Part shown: one piece after another, positions 55,286 through 64,000 of the stretch
Layout: each line of letters starts with the position of its first letter
Numbering within the stretch: position 1 is the first letter of the stretch
Position numbers and translations under genes: made by a program
Notes under the pieces: model-generated
Databases searched by the model: none
The model's input: only the letters and a program-made list of their open reading frames with translations
What the model was told of the DNA's origin: nothing
Assembly: GCA_028023455.1 (NCBI GenBank)
Contig: JAQFVV010000187.1
Coordinates: 498,001-562,000, forward strand
Reading direction: 5' to 3'
Source of the DNA: Epiperipatus broadwayi
Taxonomy: Eukaryota > Onychophora > Udeonychophora > Euonychophora > Peripatidae
Length of the DNA stretch: 64,000 nt

Positions 55286-57862
55286 CAGAAAATAAGTTCA
55301 CTATTAATTGAAAGGAGAATTTGATTCCTCTTTGAGGCCTTTGTCCACTCCATATTTTTGTCTTACAACTAATATTGCTATATGATTATTCATATATTAA
55401 ACAAACATGAATGGGCTGCTAATAACATGCATTAATCAATTTGGAAAGTTTGCTGGCTTTTTTGCTTCTGAGTTTAAGATTAAGAATAATCAGGGTCTTT
55501 CTTCTCAATTGTCTATTAGTTTTTATCTGAAATATTAGTTGAGCTTTTTTGACAGCATTAATGTGTGTATAAATGATTTTTTTTAAATAGTTATTTACAA
55601 TCATTACAGCCAAAAGACAGGATACTATTTCCATTTGATGGCGATTTTTTATTTAGGTACCTATAACTGCATGTCACTTTCAAGTAAAGGTAGACTATAC
55701 AATTTAGAATAACATTCTAATATTAAATGAGGCATTGTTAGATTTTGTGAAATTAGAAGAAAAGATTAAAAGACAAATAACTAGAAGATGGAAGAACAGC
55801 ATTGTGGATATTGATAATATATTATACAGAGTAGTAAGATTAGTTATTCAACATAATGGAAAATACTACTTGCAGATAATTTAGGTTATACTCTAATAAT
55901 ATGGATACACAAAATGCTCTTAATCAACCAAACAATTTTTTTAAATTGTCTTGAGAGACATTAACGCTAAAATTGATAAATAATTGAAAGATGAAAAAGC
56001 TATGAGTAAATTTTATTATGGCGATAAAAATGAGAGAGTATACAAATTTGTGGAATTTTCAGAAAAAGAAAAACTGTATATTATGATTTTTTTCTTTGAG
56101 AAAAATGGAAGTGAACGTCGAAGCATCCAAATGAAACTATAGCAGAATTGGATCTTTTAACTAACAGAAAATATATATTTCAAGATTTGTAATGTATTTA
56201 ATAGGTTCCACATAGGTAAATTAGAATTTGCAAAATATTTTAAAATATTAACAGATTTTGAACATGGTTCAAATTTGAATGAAATCAATACGATAATAAC
56301 TGATACACTATTAAGAACTACAAGAAAGGTGGCTAGTACAAAAAAAGAAGCAATTTACTGGTGAATTTTCTACTGGGATAAGACAATGTATGAAGAAAAA
56401 AGGGTATATGAAAATGTATATAAATGATCAATTAAGAAGAATTGAATATTTAGAATTTTTTTAAATGGTATGAAAAAGAGTTAATAATGATATAAGAAAA
56501 TGCAATTGTGAATTGGGAAGGAAATCTATAGAAGAGAATGCAATTCTAAACTGACATCTTAGTATTAGCAAGAAAGTTATTTTTCAATAAAAAGCAAATG
56601 GAACAATTACTAAAAAGAAAGATGACTTATGAAATGTGTGGAATAGTTCTATAAAGAATTGTATAGTAATAAAGAACAAGAAAATAAAGTATCCTCTAGA
56701 GTTATTACATCCTCTTAATTACCAAACATTTTAAGTGAAAATGTGGCATTTGCAATTAGATATATGAATAATAGAAAAGCTCTAAGAAATGATGGAATTA
56801 CAATTGATATTTTAAAAGAAGTACATAAAGTAATAGAAAAATTATTGGCAAAATTATATATCAAATATCCAAATAATAAAGATATACTAGATTATTGGAA
56901 GAATTCAATAATAGTATTGAAATTTTAGAAAGATGATAAAGAAGATATTAGAAAATGCAGATCTATCAGTCTTTTATCAGTTATATATAAAATCTTTAAC
57001 AAGATAATTACAACTCATCTACAACTAGTTTCAGCTTTTAACCAACCAAATGAACAAACTGAATTTAAAAGTAGTTTTAACACAATGGATCACATCCAAG
57101 TATTGAGAAAAGTTGTAGAAAAAACCTATGCATATGAATTGTCATTATGCTTTGGATTTTTATATTATGAAGAGGTATTTGATTTTGTAAACATTAAAGC
57201 ATTAGATTATCATGGTGTAGACCTTGGTTATAGTCATATTTTAAAGAATATTTATCAAAATGCAATAGCAATGATTAGATTGCATGGTGATATTAAATAG
57301 AGTGTACTATAGGATAATTTTATATCCCAATATTTTTTACAGCAGTTTTCAAGAAGTATTTTATGGATTAGATAGGAAGCAAGGGAAGTAGATAGGAAGC
57401 AAGGGAAGTAAAAATAAATGGAGATTATTTAAGTTATTTACATTTTACAGATGATATGATTTTTGCAAATAGTGCTTCAGAAATTGTTGCAAAAATTATC
57501 ATATGAAAGTAAAAAAAAAAGAACTAAAGATAAACGCTAAAAAGACTAAAGTAACAATCGAAATTTTCTTAGAAGAAAATAAAGATTGATAATCATGAAT
57601 TAGAAGAAGTTAAAAAGAACCCATATCTTGATCAATCAGATTATTAATACAAATGGAAACTAACATGGATAGAATATTTTTGGTAGAAATAATTTCATAT
57701 TAAAATAAATATGCCTATGTCTCTAAAAAGAAATATTTTTAATAGATATATTTTATCATTTCTTGATTATGGATTAGAAGACCAATTCAAAAATTTTAGG
57801 CCACTCTACTAAATATGGAAAGATGTATGTTAGCAGTAACAAGAAATTAAATCATCAAACAT
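55286..57862 (+). pseudogene. RTE LINE copy 2, highly decayed
   Basis: The leader at 55290-55640 (AACATGAATGGGCTGCTAATA) parallels 25920-26100. The body contains counterparts of the first copy: a decayed endonuclease at 55640-56230, then G-I-T-I-D-I-L-K-E (56800) and C-F-G-F-L-Y-Y-E-E-V-F-D (57150), where the first catalytic Asp of the RT block is lost. Many stops are present. A 20-bp unit (GATAGGAAGCAAGGGAAGTA) is duplicated at 57374-57413. The C-terminal end near 57830 (M-E-R-C-M-L-A-V-T-R) corresponds to 29020-29050 of copy 1; the last part is missing. Confidence 0.82.
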
Positions 57863-57896
57863 CACATGATCACCATTCTTTATGCTGTAACGGTCA

Positions 57897-58396
57897 NNNN
57901 NNNNNNNNNNNNNNNNNNNNNNNNNNNNNNNNNNNNNNNNNNNNNNNNNNNNNNNNNNNNNNNNNNNNNNNNNNNNNNNNNNNNNNNNNNNNNNNNNNNN
58001 NNNNNNNNNNNNNNNNNNNNNNNNNNNNNNNNNNNNNNNNNNNNNNNNNNNNNNNNNNNNNNNNNNNNNNNNNNNNNNNNNNNNNNNNNNNNNNNNNNNN
58101 NNNNNNNNNNNNNNNNNNNNNNNNNNNNNNNNNNNNNNNNNNNNNNNNNNNNNNNNNNNNNNNNNNNNNNNNNNNNNNNNNNNNNNNNNNNNNNNNNNNN
58201 NNNNNNNNNNNNNNNNNNNNNNNNNNNNNNNNNNNNNNNNNNNNNNNNNNNNNNNNNNNNNNNNNNNNNNNNNNNNNNNNNNNNNNNNNNNNNNNNNNNN
58301 NNNNNNNNNNNNNNNNNNNNNNNNNNNNNNNNNNNNNNNNNNNNNNNNNNNNNNNNNNNNNNNNNNNNNNNNNNNNNNNNNNNNNNNNNNNNNNNN
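57897..58396. other. Assembly gap (500 N)
   Basis: Exactly 500 unknown bases, a conventional scaffold gap size, so its true length is unknown. It falls between RTE copy 2 and the Gypsy element, cutting the Gypsy integrase. The last bases before it (ATCACATGATCACCATTCTT) match the flank of family X foldbacks. Confidence 0.98.
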
Positions 58397-59140
58397 TAGT
58401 CACAAATTGCTTGCACTGTAAGACCCTAATTGTACTCTTTGAATCTGCCCTTATGACCGGGTAGGCCCATGCATACTTAGAAAATATGTCGTAGGTGACA
58501 AAAAGGTACCAACATCTACGATAGGATGGTAGTGGCCCATAGTGGTCTACTGCTAATACCTTGTTGGGTCCCAATGGGATAATGGAAGCGGGGTACTGCT
58601 GAAGATCTTATTTGGGGATTTGCTTTTAGCGCATGTATTACATTTCCGGAGGGTATGTAATATATCACTATACATCTGAGGCCAATGAAACTGCCGCCTC
58701 GGGGCTTCTTCGGTTTTTCTGGGACCATAATGTCCCACCAGGCTGTGCATATAAGTGATTAGTGGGCTTCTTAAATCAGGTGGTATGAGAATTTTCCACA
58801 ATCGATTCTCAGTTTGTTGCAGCAAAAGTCCATTTTGCAATCTGTATCTCCTTTTTCCCCTACCAGTGGGCATCCTTGAGCAGGGTTTCCTTGCCTTTGG
58901 ACTTTCTTGCATTAAATTTCTGTACTGGGGCTGCTTTTTCTGCCAATACTGCAAATTCTTAAGTTTCTTTTCAATTTCCTGGTCCAACACGTTAGTCATG
59001 ATTATTAACGGCTGGTCTGATATCATAGGGTTGCAAGGTTTAACTTCCACAGGGTGACGACTCAATACATCAGCCACAATATTTTCAGGGCTTGGACAAT
59101 AAATTTCCTGTAGTGGAATTTCTGCAGTGACAAGCTCCAT
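58397..59140 (-). pseudogene. Gypsy RNase H end and integrase N-terminus
   Basis: 58553-59140 begins with P-E-N-I-V-A-D-V-L-S-R-H (end of RNase H). It continues to an integrase HHCC zinc-binding region: H-S-L-V-G-H-Y-G-P-R-K-T, then F-H-W-P-Q-M and C-N-T-C-A-K-S-K. 58397-58574 has the start of the catalytic core, V-D-H-Y-G-P-L-P, and D-I-F-S-K-Y-A-W-A-Y-P. The remaining core acids are lost in the N gap. Integrase would insert the DNA copy. Confidence 0.82.
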
Positions 59141-60324
59141 CGTATAAGGCGATCATTGTTTAGATAACTTTTATTCAGAAATTCCAAGCACCGGTGGTCC
59201 GTAATTATAATTACTTCCGATCCCAGCAATATCTGCTTGAATTTGCTGCATGCCCATACAATGGCTAAAGTCTCTTGTTCAGTGACAGTATAATTTTTTT
59301 CTGCACCTCTTAATGTACGGCTACTGAAGTACAAGACCTGATGTTGGCCTGCTTGATTAACCTGGAACAGTACAACACCTAGACCTTTCTTGCTGCTGTC
59401 AGTCTGCAAATAGAATGGGCGAGTGAAATCAGGATAACATAACATCACAGTCTGGAGGAAATTGTCCTTGATTTTCTTGAAATCTTGCTCGTGCTGTTCA
59501 TTCCATTCCCACCGATGGTGTTGCTTCAATAGTTCCAGCAATGTGGAGGTATCTTTTGCAAAGCCTGGATAGAACTTATGGTAGTAATTGCAGAGGCCTA
59601 AAAAGGATCTAATGTGCTTTCTATTGATAGGCCTTGGGAAGTTCTGGATTGCTTCTACCTTATCCGGATGGGTCCGAATTCCTTGTCCATTTACGATGTG
59701 TTCCAAAAAGGCAATTTCTTTTAGAGCAAAGTGACTCTTTTCTAGATTCACAGTAATATTCTTTTGGGCACGTTCAGAAAAGAACTGCTTCAGGTGCTCC
59801 AGGTGTTTCTGAGGGTTGCACGATGCAATGACCACATTATCGATATAGCACACTAAATTTTTTTTTTAGATCTTCAGATAGAACTTGGTCCAAGCACCTC
59901 ATTAGTCCAGCGCCGCTGTTTATGAGCCCAAAAGGTACTCTCTCTTAAACAGATGTGTTTGCCCATTGTGACGGAAGGCCGTGTATTTCCTGTCTTGGGG
60001 GTGTAATATCATCTGCCAATAGCTAGCAGTTAAGTGTAATGTGGAAAAAATATTCTTTGTAGATAATTTGAGAAAAACTTCCTGTACAGGTGGTGGGATA
60101 TCCCGTTCCGGTATCGTGATATTGTTGAGCATTCTGGCGTCTAAACACAGTCTTATAGACCCTTTTTTTTTCACAACCACTAATGGGTTATTATGTGGCA
60201 ATGATCCTTTCTCAATTACCCCCCCCCCCCATGTAATCATCTGTTGGATCTGAGCGCTCACTTCATCTTGATATTGGAAAGGAATGGGGTATGTCCGGAC
60301 CTGGAAGTGGGTTTCCTCCTTCAC
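59062..60324 (-). pseudogene. Gypsy reverse transcriptase and RNase H
   Basis: 59920-60324 carries early RT blocks (P-L-V-V-V-K-K-K-G-S-I-R-L-C-L-D) and A-S-Y-W-Q-M. A frameshift near 59920 separates it from the catalytic part at 59062-59853. There the YxDD box reads C-Y-I-D-N-V-V, so the second Asp is Asn, which would abolish RT activity. Thumb/connection phrases S-F-L-G-L-C-N-Y-Y and RNase H phrases L-Q-T-D-S-S-K-K-G-L-G and E-T-L-A-I-V-W-A-C follow. The usual Asp of the first RNase H motif (Asp-Ala-Ser type) is present as L-Q-T-D-S-S. Confidence 0.85.
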
Positions 60325-61274
60325 ACGAATCCGGTGGACATAACCTTTAATTTCTCCAGGATTGGAGAGAAGATTTGCCGACTTGCCATTAATAGTTGAT
60401 GCAATTGGGACTGATTCTCGATGGTTTCTATTGATTCTTTGACCTTATCTTTGATGGTGCTTTCATCGATGCTGGCCTCCATATACTGAACTTGGATTCC
60501 AGGTAGGACATTAGCTTCATTAAAATCTATCTTCTTTTGCTGGACCATGATTGAATTCATGGCATAGTCAAGGATACACTTATTTTGGGTCAGAAAATTG
60601 GATCCAATTATAACATCATGGACCAATCCTTTTATAACTAGGAAAGTGTACCCAATGGTTATTTTCCTGAAGATTATTTCTAACCATATTTGGTATGCTT
60701 CAGTCTTGGTTCTTTTTCCATCAGCCAGTTTCATCTGGATGGGACGGGATGGTAACCTGGGTATATATCCTTTCCGTTCTTCCATTCGTAGCAACCATCC
60801 CTTTGAAATGCAGGAAATCTGACTGCCAGTGTCAATGAGGGCAGGAAGTTCAATGGATCCCACTCCGATGTTTATTATTGGACACGCACCAATAGGAACT
60901 CCAAAGGTGGGGTCCTCTTCTCGAATAACCATTGACATAGGTTTCATATCCCCTAAGAGGCTTCCTTTTGTTGGAGGATGAGAGTAGTAGGGTTGTGCTA
61001 ACACAATTCTTTTGGGTCTCGTATTCCCTCCCATCATATTTTGTTCTGATTGACGATGGGGATTCCATGGGCCATAGTTGATCGTTGTCAAAAATTCCAC
61101 CATGACTTCCACATCTTTGATCCTGCTGCTGACCATAAGCCGTTGGATAGGTAATGGCATATTCAGTTGGATTGTACAGATGATGTAGGAATCTGAAAAC
61201 TTGAACGCGGTGAGTGATCTAAATCGGTTTACCAGGTGAATGAAAAATTGCACGCGTCTCTTTGATTGCTTCAT
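60321..61274 (-). pseudogene. Gypsy aspartic protease region
   Basis: An open stretch of 317 codons on the minus strand. The active-site phrase A-L-I-D-T-G-S-Q-I-S-C-I-S is intact, and the partner phrase D-V-I-I-G-S-N-F-L is present about 90 residues later. The protein would cleave the Gag-Pol precursor. The N-terminal portion before the domain is Pro/Arg-rich. The frame ends near 60321, where it overlaps the RT frame, consistent with a continuous pol before mutations. Confidence 0.85.
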
Positions 61275-61982
61275 ATTTCTCCTGGCAAATCGTATTTAGA
61301 ATCATGCTCTGCCGATTCTCACTCCAATAATACTTCAATAATGTGTTACAGTAATTGGCAAAGTCGCTCAGTTTTTTAGTCAACATGCCCCACCAATCTC
61401 GTGCATAGCCATGTAAGTAATGGCTAGCGATCACAGTCTGTTCGCGACAGTTCATCTTACACAGAAAAAAAAATCCCGCAAGCTATCCAAGTGTGGGTGA
61501 GGATTTTCTCCTACTTCTCCTCGAAATATCTGAATGGTGATTATTTTATCAATCTGGATTTGAATCCTAAGGTCTGAAATTAATGTACTGCAGGCTGCAT
61601 CTCTTGTACTATTGTTGATTTGAGAAATTGGTTGATTGCTGTCAAAGGTCTGACAGCTCTGATTTGTAGTTCTGTCCGCTTTCCAGTTTTCTAGGTAGCA
61701 TTCTTCAATATTAAGTTCGAGAGCCCTTTGGTTTTTTTTGACTTTGACAATTTCGTCGAGAAGCAGCCTGTTAAATGTTTTATACTCTTCCTCTTTTCTT
61801 CGGGCTTCCTCTTCATGCTCTCTTTCCCTCTCTTCGCTTCTCCTATACAATTCCTCCAGATATTTCCGATTGAAATCACCCTGGTTCATTTGCTGGACAG
61901 GTCTCATACTTATTGGAGGAGATTCAAGAAATCCAGATGGGTCCAGTTCTTGTTCATCGTGGTTGTTCTCCATATTATCCAT
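61219..61982 (-). pseudogene. Gypsy gag
   Basis: From ATG 61982 (M-D-N-M-E-N-N-H) there are an acidic N-terminus, an E-R-E-R-E-H-E-E-E-A-R-R coiled-coil-like stretch and a capsid portion with I-F-R-G-E-V-G-E-N-P-H-P-H-L-D-S-L (61452-61530). After a frame change near 61455 the capsid continues with V-I-A-S-H-Y-L-H-G-Y-A-R-D-W-W (61219-61455), a retrotransposon-gag signature. No clear zinc knuckle was seen. One frameshift at an A/T run prevents a continuous protein. Confidence 0.8.
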
Positions 61983-62687
61983 GGCCTTGGATGATTATCG
62001 TGATCGATGATGATGATGATTTTTTCCTTTTATTTTATTGCTAATTATTTAATATATTCTAAAAAAAAATTTTTTTTAACGAATAGGTGTACTCTTAAAA
62101 CACAATGTATAGCACTGATAAAGAAAATTTTTAAACTGTTTTACGTTGAGCTTACTAAAACTAATACGGTTAAAAAAAAAATACTATTATTATTTTTCCT
62201 TGTTTGATTCTCTGCGATTATTACGTTTGACTTCAAATTTTATTAATGGCTAATAGGCTATCTCCCTCTCGGTTCTGTTGGCCTAATTGCTGCTTTTACA
62301 TTTATCACTAAAACCCCAACTACTGCCCTCTTACTACTGCCAAAATTTCTCACTTAAATCTGCTGCCAACATATATATTTTTAACTGCCCGTATATATAA
62401 AAATCTATTAAATTCTACCTGTCAAAATATTTCGCTAACATATATATTTTTAAACTCAAGCAACTTTATTTATATATATAAACATTCGCTAGATCCGGTT
62501 ATAATTATTTCGTTCCTTCTTATTTTAGGTTAGCATACATATATTTTTATTTACATAATTATTGATCTGATTCACGTCTCATTATTTGGTCTAAGAAAAA
62601 TTTACGTTGAAAAAAAACAAATTACATATAAAAGAATTTAGCCTGGTGACAAAATTTATTTTAGAGGTAATTCCGTTTAATGAAATT
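61983..62687. other. Gypsy leader between PBS and gag
   Basis: Noncoding sequence between the primer-binding site and the gag start on the minus strand. It includes poly(A)/(T) tracts near 62060 and 62170. Confidence 0.55.
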
Positions 62688-62701
62688 ACCCTTGGGCGCC
62701 A
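62688..62701 (-). other. Gypsy primer-binding site
   Basis: Minus-strand TGGCGCCCAAGGGT starts directly after an LTR end reading GTGACA. TGGCGCCCAA equals the first ten bases of the well-known tRNA-Lys (type 1,2) primer site, so tRNA-Lys priming is likely. Confidence 0.6.
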
Positions 62702-63500
62702 TGTCACTAGTTAAAAGGATCCATAGACTGTTAGCTTCCCAAAATTAATTTTAAATTACTGTATTCCATTTAACTACGGGCACTCGTTAAAACATTCGCA
62801 TTTTTTTTTTTTGATTACAACATTTTATTTTTACATTTCTGAATTCCATACGATAGCCTATTATATCTAGGTCATTACTGTACAAAATTATTATTATGCT
62901 ATCTTGCGCATTGAGCCGATAAAACTTTATTTTGATAGAAAATACAATATTTGAAATATTTATAATTGTCACAATATTCACTTGGGACAATATTTAAGTA
63001 ATTTACGCTATGCGTACATAGCGTGATTTAAGTGAAACAATAAATACAGATAATACAGATGGCTCGTATCGCACTATAGCATGTTTGGACAAGTTCTGAT
63101 TATAGGATAAGTAATTGAATGCCCGAGTCAAACAAAATATATGAAATATACATGCAAATAGATAATATAGAGTTTGAAAAATATTATATATCAAAAATAT
63201 AAAGGATTTGAGTGATTACATACGAAACAAAATGCTAAAATTAAGCTACAGGGATGTGGGTGTTTAAATAATTAAGATCTACAGGGATGTGGGTGTTTAA
63301 ATATTCGAGGCTCCACGTTTGGGCAAGCCATGGACCCGGAAAAAAAAATTTACTATGTAACGGTAAGAATCGTCTATCTCGCTAACACACTGCAGAATTT
63401 AAACCCCAGACACGAAACTGAACATTCTAGGAGGGGTTGCCTTCTAGATATACTAAGTTCGAATCTAAAGCCCAAATTTTACAGCGCCATCTACATGATA
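62702..63500 (-). repeat. Gypsy 5' LTR (outer edge unknown)
   Basis: Starts TGTCACTAG on the plus strand, the inverse of the LTR end ...GTGACA. The outer edge could not be fixed because the second LTR is missing. A 34-bp tandem duplication (CTACAGGGATGTGGGTGTTT twice, 63246 and 63280) lies inside. The frame at 63330-63527 has no domain. Confidence 0.45.
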
Positions 63501-64000
63501 ACGCATCTGGTGCCACTACTAGTATAACCTTTGACTGGTGCCTGGTGGTCAGGGAGAAACAAAAGACTCTATACTAAAAGAAGTTTGGGTGGCTAATTAA
63601 CGTCTATGGATTTACAAAAGAAATGCAGAAAATATATATATATAGACCGAGACAGTGATAGGAATCAAATAAAATAAGAGTTCAAATTCAGTTTTATATA
63701 ATTTCACACAATTTATTTATATAAATATATATATAACGCCACTGTCTGCTTATATGAGACAGGGACGCGTATTAAATAATTGTTGGCATTATATTTCAAT
63801 AAATGACAAAAGGTTTTAATGCAAAGTGATATATTCTTATCCTTGGGCTAATAGTATTACGATAATGTGCTTGACGAGATAGGAACATGTGCGAGGTGCT
63901 TTGAGCAATTACACAAGTTTAAGAAAATATTTGGAAAATTAAGTGTTCTAAAATATTTATTGATTTCGAGAATAGTACGGACTAAAGCTTACTAAGCAAC
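63501..64000. other. Unassigned sequence at window end
   Basis: AT-rich with a TA microsatellite near 63630. No exon of LRPPRC or other gene recognised. Confidence 0.3.

Larger units (their letters stand above)
58397..63500 (-). mobile_element. Ty3/Gypsy LTR retrotransposon, truncated by gap
   Basis: Minus-strand element with gag, protease, RT, RNase H and the start of integrase in the order expected for Ty3/Gypsy. A PBS and an LTR edge (TG at 62702 on the plus strand) are visible. The other LTR and the rest of integrase are lost in or beyond the gap. The outer LTR edge was not determined and the given end is an estimate. No envelope frame was seen. Confidence 0.8.

Noticed and set aside
57823-58574. 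Long frames crossing the N gap
   Set aside because: They are open only because the sequence is unknown. Only the 58397-58574 minus-strand part has integrase motifs.

Overview
This window looks like one AT-rich animal nuclear locus dominated by transposable elements. The long introns, spliced exons, many retrotransposon families and absence of prokaryotic features all indicate a metazoan. An arthropod, perhaps a hemipteran-like insect, is my best guess from the retrotransposon styles, but the sequence does not settle it. The only host gene I can support is a PPR-family gene that I read as LRPPRC, the mitochondrial leucine-rich PPR protein (bsf in flies). Eight coding exons are visible, and the splice phases agree at every junction that can be tested.

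The gene is out of order. The exon with the start codon and mitochondrial presequence (19473-19609) and five later exons (21194-21281, 23941-24045, 38197-38388, 49403-49505, 49581-49618) are on the + strand. The two exons that should follow exon 1 are on the - strand upstream (8387-8544, then 2318-2440). Exons for roughly 110 residues that should follow the 2318-2440 exon were not found and may lie left of the window. Either the assembly is rearranged here or there is a real complex inversion. Anomalous homopolymer-rich sequence at about 17.3-17.48 kb and a tandem duplication at 20.24-20.54 kb are candidate junctions.

Layout. 0-5 kb: intron-like sequence, a small foldback, and a Penelope-like element fragment with an inverted copy of its own 3' end, inside an older LINE. 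5.4-7.8 kb: a dead hAT transposon with both termini and an 8-bp target duplication. 8-19.4 kb: exon 2, tandem LINE 3' ends, several foldback elements and the anomalous sequence. 19.4-24 kb: exon 1 and two further exons. 24.3-30.4 kb: a dispersed repeat split by a 1.1-kb hAT-like element, a nearly complete RTE-type LINE with two internal tandem duplications, then a 394-bp hAT MITE. 31-35 kb: unassigned repeats. 38 kb: exon and a foldback. 39.4-44.5 kb: a second LINE family (- strand) carrying a 1.47-kb TRIM-like LTR element with a perfect target duplication. 45-50 kb: RTE fragment, two large foldbacks and two exons. 50.7-54.1 kb: an LTR element with two LTRs, gag and almost no pol. 55.3-57.9 kb: a decayed second RTE copy, then a 500-N gap. 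58.4 kb to about 63.5 kb: a - strand Ty3/Gypsy element with gag, protease, RT, RNase H and the start of integrase, broken by frameshifts and by the gap.

No intact transposable element was found. Apart from the LRPPRC exons, every recognisable coding region is a broken mobile-element copy.
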